From Streptomyces sp. YIM 121038 (GTDB taxonomy: Bacteria > Actinomycetota > Actinomycetes > Streptomycetales > Streptomycetaceae), in NCBI RefSeq assembly GCF_006088715.1, contig NZ_CP030771.1, positions 3,348,001-3,412,000 on the forward strand: a stretch of 64,000 nucleotides of DNA, in the 5' to 3' direction. A model generated the notes under the pieces. The model did no database searches and was not told the DNA's origin. It worked only from the letters and a program-made list of their open reading frames with translations. Below, in pieces: positions 1-8,371 of this stretch. The position numbers and the translations under genes were made by a program. Position 1 is the stretch's first letter; every line of letters begins with the position of its first letter.

Positions 1-35
1 CCTCACAAACGCCCCAGCGCCTCGTAGAGGCCCCC

Positions 36-73
36 GTACCGGAGGCGTAACCCGCCGGGGGCGGGCGGGAAAC
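36..73 (+). promoter_or_regulatory. GlnR-like box upstream of nasA
   Basis: Half-sites spaced exactly 11 bp apart start at 36 (GTACC), 47 (GTAAC), 58 (GGGGC, weak) and 69 (GAAAC). This is the phase of the Streptomyces GlnR box, gTnAC-N6-GaAAC repeated. It lies 24 bp before the nasA start codon. GlnR is the nitrogen regulator known to control nasA and nirB in Streptomyces, so activation under nitrogen limitation is likely. The third half-site is poor, so the call rests on three sites plus the gene context. Confidence 0.55.
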
Positions 74-96
74 ACGCGCGGGGGAAGGTGGCGGGC

Positions 97-2229
97 ATGC
101 AGCTCTCCCCTCCCGTTCAGGGCGCCGTGTCCGGTGCCGTCACGCCCACCCACTGTCCGTACTGCGCGCTCCAGTGCGGCATGGGGCTCGCGCGGGAGGG
201 CGGCGGCGTGAAGGTCGTGGAGCGGCCCGCGTTCCCCGTCAACGGGGGCGCGCTGTGCGGCAAGGGCCGTACGGCACCCGAGGTGCTCTCCTCCCGGGTG
301 CGTCTGACCGAGCCCCTCGTCCGGTCCCACGCCACGGGCGGGCTCGTACCGGCCACCTGGGAGGAGGCCCTGGACCGCGTGGCCGAGGGGCTCGCCCGGA
401 CGCGCGCGGCGCACGGCGCGGACGCGTGCGGGGTGTTCGGCGGGGGCGGGCTCACCAACGAGAAGGCGTACGCGCTCGGCAAGTTCGCGCGGGTGGTGCT
501 CGGGACCTCGCAGATCGACTACAACGGGCGGTTCTGCATGTCGTCCGCAGCGGCGGCGGGGCAGCGGGCGTTCGGCCTCGACCGGGGGCTGCCTTTCCCG
601 CTGGCGGACGTGGCCCGCACCGGGTGCGTGCTGCTCGTCGGCTCGAACCTGGCGGAGACGATGCCGCCCGCGCTGCGCTACCTGACGGAGATGAGGAACA
701 ACGGCGGCACGCTGGTCGTCGTCGACCCGCGCCGCACCCGCACCGCCGAGCAGGCCGATCTGCATCTGGCGCCGCGCCCCGGCACGGATCTGGCGCTCGC
801 CCTCGGCCTGCTGCACCTGGTGGTGACCGAGGGCCACGTCGACGAGGAGTACGTGGCCGCGCGCACCAGCGGCTGGGCCGGGGCGCGGGCGGCGGCGATG
901 GCGCACTGGCCGGAGCACGTGGAGCGGATCACGGGCGTGCCGGTGCCCCGGCTGCGGGAGGCCGTACGGCGGTTCTGCGCGGCCGAGCACGCCATGGTGC
1001 TCACCGCGCGCGGCCCCGAGCAGCAGGCGAAGGGCACGGACACGGTGACCGCGTGGATCAATCTGTGCCTGGCGACGGGCAGGCCCGGACGGCCGCTGTC
1101 CGGGTACGGCTGTCTGACCGGGCAGGGCAACGGGCAGGGCGGCCGTGAGCACGGCCAGAAGGCCGACCAGCTGCCGGGCTACCGCAAGCTGACGGACCCC
1201 GCGGCGCGGGCGCACGTGGCGGCGGTGTGGGGCGTGGACCCGGACTCCCTGCCGGGGCCCGGGCGTTCGGCGTACGAACTCCTCGACGCGCTCGGCGGGG
1301 ACGTGCGGGCGCTGCTGCTCATGGGCTCCAATCCGGTGGTGTCGGCGCCCCGGGCCGCGCACGTGGAGGAGCGGATCGGGTCCCTGGACTTCCTGGCGGT
1401 CGCGGACGTGGTGCTCTCGGAGACCGCCGCGCTCGCCGACGTCGTCCTGCCGGTGACGCAGTGGGCCGAGGAGACGGGCACGGTGACGAACCTGGAGGGC
1501 CGGGTGCTGCTGCGCCGCAAGGCGGTGGACCCCCCGCCCGGGGTGCGGACCGACCTCGACGTCCTGCACGGACTCGCTGCCCTGCTCGGTCACGGGAAGG
1601 GATTCCCCGCCGACCCGGAGGAGGTCTTCGACGAGCTGCGGCGAGCCGGCGCGGGCGGCCCCGCGGACTACGCGGGCATCACGTACGAACGCCTCGCGGA
1701 GGGCGACGGCGAGGGGGTGTTCTGGCCCTGCCCGGAGACCGCGGACGCGGGGGCGGCGCACACCGGGACGCCCCGGCTGTTCCTGGAGCGGTTCGCCACC
1801 GGGGACGGGCGGGCCCGGTTCGTGGCGGTGGCGCACCGGGAGGCCGCCGAGGAGCCGGACGCGGAGTACCCCGTGGTCCTCACCACGGGGCGGGTGCTCG
1901 CCCAGTACCAGTCGGGGGCGCAGACGCGGCGCGTGGCCGAGCTGAACGCCGCCGCGCCGGGGCCCTTCGTGGAGCTCCATCCGCGGCTCGCGGCGCGGGT
2001 CGGGGTGGCCGACGGGGAGCCGGTCGTTGTGGTGTCGCGGCGCGGCCGGGCCACCGCGCCCGCGCGGGTCACGCCGGACATCCGGCCCGACACGGTGTTC
2101 ATGCCGTTCCACTGGCCCGGCGAGGGACGGGCCAACGTCCTGACCCACCCCGCGCTCGACCCGGTGTCGCGGATGCCGGAGTTCAAGGTGTGCGCGGTCC
2201 GCCTGGAGGCGCCGGCGGGACCGGGGTGA
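97..2229 (+). CDS. nasA: assimilatory nitrate reductase catalytic subunit (molybdopterin oxidoreductase)
   Basis: Cytoplasmic enzyme reducing nitrate to nitrite, the first step of nitrate assimilation; the nitrite reductase is encoded at 9.4-13.5 kb. The 710-residue protein opens with a [4Fe-4S] motif, Cys20-x2-Cys23-x3-Cys27 and Cys54 (GALCGKG), followed by the bis-MGD oxidoreductase core (GVFGGGGLTNEKAY, LLVGSNLAETMPP, LMGSNPVVSAP) and a C-terminal molydopterin-binding domain beginning near YPVVLTTGR. The length suits bacterial NasA lacking an extra C-terminal BFD iron-sulfur domain. I chose ATG 97 because GGGGAAGG at 81-88 is correctly spaced for it; the in-frame GTG at 88 sits inside that ribosome site. 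Its 3' end overlaps the convergent gene by 47 bp. A formate dehydrogenase-like enzyme is the alternative, less likely given the nir genes and GlnR box. Confidence 0.85.
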   Translation: MQLSPPVQGAVSGAVTPTHCPYCALQCGMGLAREGGGVKVVERPAFPVNGGALCGKGRTAPEVLSSRVRLTEPLVRSHATGGLVPATWEEALDRVAEGLARTRAAHGADACGVFGGGGLTNEKAYALGKFARVVLGTSQIDYNGRFCMSSAAAAGQRAFGLDRGLPFPLADVARTGCVLLVGSNLAETMPPALRYLTEMRNNGGTLVVVDPRRTRTAEQADLHLAPRPGTDLALALGLLHLVVTEGHVDEEYVAARTSGWAGARAAAMAHWPEHVERITGVPVPRLREAVRRFCAAEHAMVLTARGPEQQAKGTDTVTAWINLCLATGRPGRPLSGYGCLTGQGNGQGGREHGQKADQLPGYRKLTDPAARAHVAAVWGVDPDSLPGPGRSAYELLDALGGDVRALLLMGSNPVVSAPRAAHVEERIGSLDFLAVADVVLSETAALADVVLPVTQWAEETGTVTNLEGRVLLRRKAVDPPPGVRTDLDVLHGLAALLGHGKGFPADPEEVFDELRRAGAGGPADYAGITYERLAEGDGEGVFWPCPETADAGAAHTGTPRLFLERFATGDGRARFVAVAHREAAEEPDAEYPVVLTTGRVLAQYQSGAQTRRVAELNAAAPGPFVELHPRLAARVGVADGEPVVVVSRRGRATAPARVTPDIRPDTVFMPFHWPGEGRANVLTHPALDPVSRMPEFKVCAVRLEAPAGPG

Positions 2230-2632
2230 CCCAGGAGCCGCCGCGCAGCGGCTCCGCCGTGGCCCGCAGGCGTGCCGCCAGGGGCGGGGCCGCCACGTAC
2301 ACCCAGGCCCGCGCCGTGGTGCCGTCCTCGCGGACGACGGCGAGGGCCTCGCGGAGGTAGAGGCTGCGGGGGTCGCCGGGGACGTACTCCTCCAGGTGGT
2401 CGAGGTCGGCGAGCAGCCGCCCGTACGTCTCGGGGCGCGCGGTCACGAGGTCGCCGTGGACGGGGCCCGCGCCGGGGGCCCGGACCGCGTACGGGTAGCC
2501 GGGTCCGGCGTAGAGGACGGCGTCGGGGAGCAGGGCGGGCGCGCGGGCCAGGACGCGTCCGGCCAGGAAGGCGTGGTTGCGCTCGCCCGGGCGCAGCGTT
2601 CCGTACACGAAGAACGGCAGCCGCTCGGTCAC
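2183..2632 (-). CDS. gamma-glutamylcyclotransferase (AIG2-like) family protein
   Basis: A 149-residue AIG2/GGCT-fold protein. The family marker near the N-terminus, FVYGTLRPG, forms the substrate loop. An acidic residue in LDHLEEYVPGD is in the place of the catalytic glutamate, and YLREALAVV and ARAWVYVA continue the fold. Family members turn gamma-glutamyl compounds into 5-oxoproline, but the substrate cannot be read here. The start is GTG 2632, four bases overlapping the cutA stop (GTGA), so it is probably translated by coupling from cutA. Its last 47 bp run into the end of nasA on the other strand. Confidence 0.75.
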   Translation of the reverse strand: MTERLPFFVYGTLRPGERNHAFLAGRVLARAPALLPDAVLYAGPGYPYAVRAPGAGPVHGDLVTARPETYGRLLADLDHLEEYVPGDPRSLYLREALAVVREDGTTARAWVYVAAPPLAARLRATAEPLRGGSWVTPVPPAPPGGPRTP

Positions 2633-2964
2633 TCGGCGGTCTCCGCCGCGAGCCAGCCCAGATAGGCCGCGCTGCCCCGGGTCACGGGGGTGGCGATGAT
2701 CTCCGGCGTCTCGTAGTCGTGGGTCTGGAGCAGCCAGGCCTCCAGGGCGGCGTACCGCTCCTGCGTCGTCTTCAGGAAAACCTGCCACTCGCGGGCCGTC
2801 TCCACGGCGCCCTCCCAGCGGTAGACGGAGGTGACGGGGCCGTTGATCTGGGCGCAGGCGGCGAGGCGGGCCTCGACCGCGGCGCGCGCCAGGGTGTCCG
2901 CCTTGTCGGCGGTGTCCGTGGTGGTCAGGACCAGCAGGAAGGCGGGCGTGCTCGGTTCCGTCAC
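2629..2964 (-). CDS. cutA: CutA divalent-cation tolerance protein
   Basis: A 111-residue CutA1 protein, a small cytoplasmic trimer. Recognisable elements are the first strand FLLVLTTTDTADKADTLA, then EARLAACAQINGPVTSVY, the central YRWEGAVETAREW, and the C-terminal HDYETPEIIATPV. Together these are the whole family signature at normal length. CutA has been tied to divalent metal tolerance in E. coli; the true role is uncertain. ATG 2964 is preceded by a purine-rich GAAAGGAA site. It is first in a two-gene operon with the AIG2-like gene, coupled through a GTGA overlap. Confidence 0.88.
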   Translation of the reverse strand: MTEPSTPAFLLVLTTTDTADKADTLARAAVEARLAACAQINGPVTSVYRWEGAVETAREWQVFLKTTQERYAALEAWLLQTHDYETPEIIATPVTRGSAAYLGWLAAETAE

Positions 2965-3214
2965 GGCGTGTGTTCCTTTCGTACGGGAAGGCCCCGCGCG
3001 CGGGGAGAGTCCGGTGCGCTGGGGAGGCTACCGGCCTGGCCGAAGGTCCCGAGCCGGAGGTTTTCCCACCTTTGGGGGCGACTGTTACACAACCTCCCGG
3101 TTTCCGTGATGCGTCCTTCCTAGCGTCGACCTCAGGTGGCCGGTCCCGTGCCGCACTCCCGGTGCTTCCCTCGGGCCGGCCGCCGTTCAGCCGCCGTCGT
3201 CCATCGGTCCCGTC

Positions 3215-3946
3215 ATGACTCTGCGTCTCCGCCTCCTCCTGGGCGTGCCCCTGGCCGTCCTGACCGTCGTCGTGCTCTGCGCCTGCGGGTCGACGGGCGG
3301 CCTCGACGCGTCCGAGCCCGCGCCGCCGGTGTCGGTGCAGCCGAGCCCGAAGCCGCTGTGGCCCGGCTGGTCGGGTACGACGCCGTCGGCGCCGGGCGCC
3401 GAGACCGCGACGAAGCTGCCGCCGCCCGAGCCGCTCGACGGCCTCGGCGCGCTCGGGCCCGGCGGGCTCGCCAAGCTCGACGTGCGCGAGCTGCTGCGCG
3501 CGGACCCGCGCCTCAGGACGTTCGCGGACCGGCCGATGATCGAGAAGCCGGGGCGGTCCGGGATCCGGCCGCCGGTGCTCGTGGACCTGTCGGGGGACGG
3601 CAGGCCCGAGCTGCTGCTCGCGATCGACCTGGAGAGCGGGCGCAGCGCGGTCGTCGTCTACGCCGAGCGCGGCGGCAAGGTCTACCCGGTGCTGTTCACC
3701 GCGGGCAAGCGGATCGCCGTGGAGGTGCTCGGCACCGATCTGCTGGTGCGCAGCCCGTGCGCCGACGGCGGCGAGCAGGCCGTGCGCTACCACTGGGACG
3801 GCAAGCGGATGTCGACGGTCAGCGACACCAAGAGCTACCGGAAGCCGGACCGCTCCCCCGGCCACGGTGGGGCTGCCTCCCCGTCAGCCAGGCCGTCGTC
3901 CACGCCACCGCCCACGCCCTCCGCCCGCCCGGGAACCCGCCCGTGA
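3215..3946 (+). CDS. secreted lipoprotein with FG-GAP-like region
   Basis: A 243-residue lipoprotein. The N-terminus is a signal peptide (MTLRLRLLLGVPLAV...) ending in the lipobox LCAC, so residue 23 or so becomes the lipidated Cys. A proline-rich linker follows, then a beta-rich part (VLVDLSGDGRPELLLAI, then SAVVVYAERGG) that resembles an FG-GAP or VCBS-type calcium-binding loop. The C-terminal 35 residues are a Pro/Ser/Thr tail. The stop overlaps the GTG of the histidine kinase (GTGA), so the two are co-translated and the lipoprotein may modulate the sensor, as CseA does for the CseBC system. That role is inferred from position. A TAGCGT at 3121-3126 could be the promoter -10 element. Confidence 0.7.
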   Translation: MTLRLRLLLGVPLAVLTVVVLCACGSTGGLDASEPAPPVSVQPSPKPLWPGWSGTTPSAPGAETATKLPPPEPLDGLGALGPGGLAKLDVRELLRADPRLRTFADRPMIEKPGRSGIRPPVLVDLSGDGRPELLLAIDLESGRSAVVVYAERGGKVYPVLFTAGKRIAVEVLGTDLLVRSPCADGGEQAVRYHWDGKRMSTVSDTKSYRKPDRSPGHGGAASPSARPSSTPPPTPSARPGTRP

Positions 3947-5385
3947 CGCCCGGACAGGTCAGCGGCATGGACGGTCGCGCCTTCGACAAGGGCGGCGGCG
4001 CCGCCGAGAGCGGCGCCGCCGAGCAGGGCAGCGTCCCCGAGCAGGGTGGCGCCCCCGCCGAGGGCCGCGCCCGCGCGCGGTGGCTCGTGCGGGCCCCGCG
4101 CCGCGTGCTCGGCGCGCTCAACACGCTCGGCCTGCGGTGGAAGATCGCCGCGCTGCTCGCCGCGGGCTGCGCGGTCGTGGCCGTGGCGATCGGGCTCCTC
4201 ATCCACCAGGCGCGGCTCGACCAGGTCGGCGCGAGCGCGCGCTCCGGGGCGACCGCGCAGCTGGTGCGGGTGCGGCAGCTGTACGAGCTGACGGGCCAGG
4301 TCGACCAGGACGGCACCCGGGACGGCACGCGCGCCGCCCTCGACGCGCCGGGCCTGCCGGAGCCGCTGCGCGCGGCGGCGCTCGCCGGGCGGCGCGGCAC
4401 GTACCTCGACATGGAGTCGGGCGACCCGTCGGTGTGGGCGGCGCGCCCGGTCGGCGACCGGGTCCTGTCCGTGCGGCTGCCGCTGCGCGAACAGGCCGAC
4501 GAGATGGCCGAGTTCGACCGGCAGCTCCTGGTGTCCGGCGCCGTGGTCGTGGCGCTCGCCGCGCTCGGGGGCGCCGCGCTCGCCAGCAGGCTCAGCCGGG
4601 ATCTGCGGGCCGCGGCCGCCATCGCCCGCCGCATCAGCCAGGGCGATCTGGACGCCCGCATCGGCCATCCGCTGCCGCCCGGCTTCCGGCACGGCAGGAA
4701 CGAGGTCGCCGACCTGGCGACGGCCGTCGACACCATGGCCGCGACGCTCCAGCGGCGCCTGGAGGCCGAGCAGCGGTTCACCGCGGACGTGGCGCACGAG
4801 CTGCGCACCCCGCTGACCGGGCTGCACACCGCCGCCGAGCTGCTTCCGCCGAGCCGCCCCACGGAGCTGGTGCGCGACCGGGTGTGCGCGCTGCGCGCGC
4901 TGACGGAGGACCTCCTGGAGGTGGCGCGGCTCGACGCGGACGTGGAGCGGCCCGACCTGGACGTGCACCCGCTCGGCGCGCTCGTCGGGGGGATGGCCCA
5001 ACGGGGGCTCTTCGCGGGGCAGTCCACGGACCGCGGCGTACGGTTCGCCAGTGCCGGGGAGCGGCTGGTGCGGACCGACGCGCGCCGCCTGGAGAGGATC
5101 CTGGCGAACCTCGTCGGCAACGCACGGCGGCACGGCGGCGACCCCGTCGAGCTCAGCGTCGACGGGGCCGTGGTGACCGTGCGCGACCACGGGCCCGGCT
5201 TCCCCGAGCACCTGCTGCGCGAGGGCCCGCAGCGGTTCGAGACCGGCGCCCGTGAGCGCGGCCAGGGCACCGGGCTCGGCCTGACCATCGCGCTCGGCCA
5301 GGCCGCGGTCGTCGGGGCCCGGGTGGAGCTGGCCAACGCGCCGGACGGCGGCGCGGTCGCGGTCGTCCGGCTGCCGGAGGCGTGA
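3943..5385 (+). CDS. membrane sensor histidine kinase, no adjacent response regulator
   Basis: A 480-residue class I histidine kinase. After a Gly/Ala/Glu-rich tail there is TM1 (WKIAALLAAGCAVVAVAIG, about residues 65-85), a short extracellular domain of about 110 residues, TM2 (VSGAVVVALAALGGAALA) and a HAMP domain. The H-box FTADVAHELRTPLTG holds the phospho-accepting His. N-box (NLVGNARRHG), G1 (VRDHGPGFP) and G2 (GTGLGLTIAL) complete the ATPase. GTG 3943 overlaps the lipoprotein stop; ATG 3967 is a possible later start. No response regulator is in the operon or the flanking genes, so its partner is elsewhere or it acts as an orphan. Confidence 0.85.
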   Translation: MTPGQVSGMDGRAFDKGGGAAESGAAEQGSVPEQGGAPAEGRARARWLVRAPRRVLGALNTLGLRWKIAALLAAGCAVVAVAIGLLIHQARLDQVGASARSGATAQLVRVRQLYELTGQVDQDGTRDGTRAALDAPGLPEPLRAAALAGRRGTYLDMESGDPSVWAARPVGDRVLSVRLPLREQADEMAEFDRQLLVSGAVVVALAALGGAALASRLSRDLRAAAAIARRISQGDLDARIGHPLPPGFRHGRNEVADLATAVDTMAATLQRRLEAEQRFTADVAHELRTPLTGLHTAAELLPPSRPTELVRDRVCALRALTEDLLEVARLDADVERPDLDVHPLGALVGGMAQRGLFAGQSTDRGVRFASAGERLVRTDARRLERILANLVGNARRHGGDPVELSVDGAVVTVRDHGPGFPEHLLREGPQRFETGARERGQGTGLGLTIALGQAAVVGARVELANAPDGGAVAVVRLPEA

Positions 5386-5400
5386 GCGGGGCGGACGGGG

Positions 5401-6036
5401 TCAGCTCCCGTACGGCCGGACCTCCTTGGCCGCGCGCAGCGCCCACGCCCACCACGCGAGCTGGTCCAGCATCGCCTTCGCGGCGGCGTCGGCGGCCGCG
5501 GGCTCCTTGTGGTTGCCCTCGTCGTCGAAGAGGGCGCCCGCGTTGTGGAAGGAGACGGTGTCGCGGATGGTGACGGCGTGCAGCTCGGCGAAGACCGGGC
5601 GCAGGTGCTCGACCGAGCGCAGGCCGCCGGAGAGCCCGCCGTAGGAGACGAACGCGATGGGCTTGGCCTGCCACTCCGGGTGGTGCCAGTCGATCAGGCT
5701 CTTCAGGGACGCGGGGTAGGAGTGGTTGTACTCGGGGGTGAGGACGACGAAGGCGTCGGCGGCGGCCAGCTTCGGGGAGACCTTGGCGAGTTCGGCGCGG
5801 GTCGCGGCGTCCGGCCGGTGCGAGAGGGAGGTCGGCAGGTCGACCTCGGCGAGGTCGACGACGTCGACCTCGAAGCCCTGGTGCGCGCGCACGTGGCGCA
5901 GCAGCCACTCGGCGACGACCGGGCCGAAGCGGCCCTCGCGGTTGCTGCCGACGACGACGGCGACCTTCACGGGCTTCGCGGCCGTGGCGGACAGGGCGGC
6001 GGCGGGGGACGGGGAGACGTCGGTGGTGGTGTTCAT
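5401..6036 (-). CDS. NADPH-dependent FMN reductase family protein
   Basis: A 211-residue flavodoxin-fold reductase. The phosphate loop of the FMN site is GSNREGRFGP, and the family signature TPEYNHSYPASLKSLIDW follows, then FVSYGGLSGGLRSVEHLR. It probably reduces FMN, quinones or azo compounds with NAD(P)H. It is divergent from soxR, with a SoxR-type operator between them, and S. coelicolor SoxR is known to control reductases of this kind, so redox-active metabolites probably induce it. ATG 6036 has AAGAGG nine bases upstream. Its stop is 15 bp from the end of the convergent histidine kinase gene. Confidence 0.85.
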   Translation of the reverse strand: MNTTTDVSPSPAAALSATAAKPVKVAVVVGSNREGRFGPVVAEWLLRHVRAHQGFEVDVVDLAEVDLPTSLSHRPDAATRAELAKVSPKLAAADAFVVLTPEYNHSYPASLKSLIDWHHPEWQAKPIAFVSYGGLSGGLRSVEHLRPVFAELHAVTIRDTVSFHNAGALFDDEGNHKEPAAADAAAKAMLDQLAWWAWALRAAKEVRPYGS

Positions 6037-6049
6037 GCGGCAAGCCTCT

Positions 6050-6074
6050 TAGTTAAACCTTGGTTCAGGTCAAG
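6050..6074 (-). promoter_or_regulatory. candidate SoxR operator between soxR and the FMN reductase gene
   Basis: Read on the minus strand, a TTGACC -35 box (6073-6068) runs directly into an imperfect dyad, CTGAACC-AA-GGTTTAA, with perfect inner arms AACC/GGTT. SoxR sites sit exactly like this, just after the -35 box and inside a stretched spacer, as in E. coli soxS. The arrangement would make SoxR an activator of the FMN reductase gene. The outer arms are degenerate and the -10 element is weak. Confidence 0.55.
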
Positions 6075-6099
6075 CGGCTTCCGTGGCTAATCTGTCGGC

Positions 6100-6558
6100 A
6101 TGACCTCGCACCTCGCACCGGACGCCAGGGAAGCCACCGTCGGCGAGCTCGCCGAGCGCAGCGGAGTGGCACCCTCCGCCTTGCGCTTCTACGAGCGGGA
6201 GGGGCTCATCAACAGCCGCCGCACCACCGGCAACCAGCGCCGCTACAGCCGGGACACGCTGCGCCGCGTCGCCTTCATCCGCACCTCGCAGCGGCTCGGC
6301 ATCCCGCTGGCCACGATCCGCGAGGTGCTCGCCCTGCTGCCGGAGGACCGCACGCCGACCCGCGAGGACTGGGCCCGGATATCCGAGTGCTGGCGGGAGG
6401 ACCTCGACCGGCGCATCCGCACCCTGCGGCGGCTGCGCGACAACCTCACGGACTGCATCGGCTGCGGCTGCCTCTCGCTCGACAAGTGCGCCCTGTCCAA
6501 CCCGTGGGACGAGCTGGCCGCGCACGGGCCGGGACCGCGCCGTCTGATCGAGGACTGA
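6100..6558 (+). CDS. soxR: redox-sensitive transcriptional activator SoxR
   Basis: A 152-residue MerR-family regulator. The N-terminal winged helix has VGELAERSGVAPSALRFYE and the wing TTGNQRRYSRDTLRR. A dimerisation helix follows, and then the [2Fe-2S] site CIGCGCLSLDKC, the diagnostic SoxR Cys-x2-Cys-x-Cys-x5-Cys. Oxidation of the cluster by redox-cycling compounds switches its target promoters on. The ATG has no ribosome site; a TAATCT element at 6088-6093 would start the transcript at about 6100, so the mRNA is probably leaderless. It is divergent from its probable target. Confidence 0.93.
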   Translation: MTSHLAPDAREATVGELAERSGVAPSALRFYEREGLINSRRTTGNQRRYSRDTLRRVAFIRTSQRLGIPLATIREVLALLPEDRTPTREDWARISECWREDLDRRIRTLRRLRDNLTDCIGCGCLSLDKCALSNPWDELAAHGPGPRRLIED

Positions 6559-6663
6559 CCGGGGGCCGCGCCGGGCACGGGGGCCGGGGCGCCATCCGCC
6601 CCTCCACGCCGGGGGCGCCGCCCGCCCGTCCGCGCCGGTGCCCGCGTCCGTACGGTGGTCCCC

Positions 6664-7512
6664 ATGACGACATCGAACCCCGCCGCCCCCGACCGCCTGG
6701 AGATCGACGGGGCCCCGGCCACCGCCGAGCAGCTGCGCGCCCGCGCCCTCGACGGCTTCGGGCACTTCACCGCGATGCAGGTCAGGGGCGGTACGGTACG
6801 CGGCCTCTCCCTCCACCTGGAGCGGCTCGACGCGGCGAGCCGCGAGCTCTTCGACCAGGGTCTCGACGGCGACCGGGTCCGCGCGGCGATCCGGCACGCG
6901 CTCGCCGGGGACGGCTCCGCGAACGGCGGGGCGGGCGGCGGGACGGGCAGCGGGGTGCTCCAGAACGCCGCCGTGCGCGTCTACGTGCACGCCCCGGACG
7001 GCGAGCCCTCCCTGATGGTCACCGTCCGCCCGCCCGTCGAGCTGCCCGCGACCATGGCCGAGCGGGCGCAGTCCCTGAAGTCCGTCCCGTACGTACGGCC
7101 CGTCGCGCACCTCAAGCACCTGGGCGGCTTCGGGCAGACGTACCACCGGCGCGAGGCGGAGCGGCTCGGCTACGACGAGGCACTGCTCACCGGCCCGGAC
7201 GGCGCGGTCAGCGAGGGCGCGGTGACGAACGTGGCCTTCTTCGACGGGCGCGAGGTCGTCTGGCCCGAGGCGCCGCACCTGCGCGGCATCACCATGGGGC
7301 TGCTCGAACCCCGGCTCGCGGACGCCGGGCTGCCCACCCGGCGGGGTCCGGTGTTCCTGCGGGACCTGCCCTCGTACCGGGCCGCCTTCGTCACGAACTC
7401 CTGGGGCGTCTCCCCCGTGCGGCGCGTCGACGACCAGGACTTCCCCGTCGACGAGCAGCTCATGGCGACGGTCGCCGACCTGTACGAGGGCGTGCCCGGC
7501 GACGTGATCTGA
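6664..7512 (+). CDS. aminotransferase class IV family protein
   Basis: A 282-residue fold-type IV PLP enzyme, the family of branched-chain aminotransferase, D-amino-acid transaminase and aminodeoxychorismate lyase. SLHLERLDAASRELF is near the N-terminus. The probable PLP lysine is in PVAHLKHLGGFG, and the C-terminal cofactor loop is VSEGAVTNVAFF, whose Glu normally contacts the pyridine nitrogen. The ending SYRAAFVTNSWGVSPVRRV also fits. The substrate cannot be told. ATG 6664 has GGTGG at 6654-6658; the GTG at 6655 overlaps that site and is less likely. Confidence 0.8.
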   Translation: MTTSNPAAPDRLEIDGAPATAEQLRARALDGFGHFTAMQVRGGTVRGLSLHLERLDAASRELFDQGLDGDRVRAAIRHALAGDGSANGGAGGGTGSGVLQNAAVRVYVHAPDGEPSLMVTVRPPVELPATMAERAQSLKSVPYVRPVAHLKHLGGFGQTYHRREAERLGYDEALLTGPDGAVSEGAVTNVAFFDGREVVWPEAPHLRGITMGLLEPRLADAGLPTRRGPVFLRDLPSYRAAFVTNSWGVSPVRRVDDQDFPVDEQLMATVADLYEGVPGDVI

Positions 7513-7716
7513 GGCCGGGTCACCCATTCACAGGTGCCGCGCCGCGCCTTCGGAGTCTTTCCGCCGATACGCCGGTGACCTGCTGGAACGCGACCGCGGA
7601 AGCGCCGGGGCACGGACCGGCGCGGCATTTCTGATGGGGCATCAGCAGGCGTGCGGGGCGGAGTGCACGTTACCTCGGAGGTGTGTCCCGTACGCGGCCC
7701 GACAGGAGCACGCCCC

Positions 7717-8262
7717 ATGCGCACCGCCCGCCACCTGACGACCACCGCCGCACTCGCCGTCGCCTCGGCGGGCCTGCTGGCAGGCCCCGCGTCGGCGGCG
7801 GGCACGGGCGGCCTCGGCATCGCGCCGTCGCCGGTGACGCCGGGCACCACCGTCACGGTGCGCACGGCGGCGTGCGGCGCGGACGGCACCGCCGCGGGTG
7901 ACGCGAGCGCGGTGGGGGCGGGCACCTTCGCCCTGGCCTCCGCGACGGGCGCGGCCGAGGCGACCGGGCGGTTCCGGGTGCCGCCGTCCGCGCAGCCCGG
8001 CACGTACGAGATCGTGGCCCGCTGCTCCGGGTCCGCCGCCCGCGGCCGGACGGTCACCGGCGATCTGACGGTGACGCTCACCTCCACGGCGGCCGCGCGC
8101 GAGCAGGTGCCCGCGCATCCCAGGGGACACGTGAAGACGGGGGTCGGCGGCGCGCTCGGGCCCGACCCCGCCCAGACCGCGGCGGGCGTGGCTGCTCTCG
8201 CCGTCGCCGCCGCGGGCGGTACCTGGCTCCTGCATCGCCGGGCGAGAGGCGACAGGATCTGA
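7717..8262 (+). CDS. secreted wall protein with C-terminal sorting-signal-like tail
   Basis: A 181-residue exported protein. A signal peptide (about residues 1-28) ends at GPASAA. The mature part is an Ig-like beta domain of about 100 residues with two Cys (TAACGADG and IVARCSGS) placed for a disulfide. The end looks like a cell-wall sorting signal: HVKTGVGG, a hydrophobic helix (TAAGVAALAVAAAGGTWLL) and a basic tail HRRARGDRI. LPXTG is absent; HVKTG keeps only its Thr-Gly. A sortase gene follows 109 bp downstream, so this is probably its substrate. ATG 7717 has CAGGAG at 7703-7708. Confidence 0.72.
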   Translation: MRTARHLTTTAALAVASAGLLAGPASAAGTGGLGIAPSPVTPGTTVTVRTAACGADGTAAGDASAVGAGTFALASATGAAEATGRFRVPPSAQPGTYEIVARCSGSAARGRTVTGDLTVTLTSTAAAREQVPAHPRGHVKTGVGGALGPDPAQTAAGVAALAVAAAGGTWLLHRRARGDRI

Positions 8263-8371
8263 CGGACACCCTCCGCAGTCCGCAGGTACCACCGTCCCCT
8301 CCCCCCGCCGGGCCGCCGTGTCCCTCGCGGCCGCGGCGGCGGGGAGGGGCCCCGACCTCCGAGGGGACGCC

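Noticed and set aside
3835..5336. Long minus-strand open frames opposite the histidine kinase
   Set aside because: Arg/Ser-rich shadow translations. The plus strand has H, N, G1 and G2 boxes in order.
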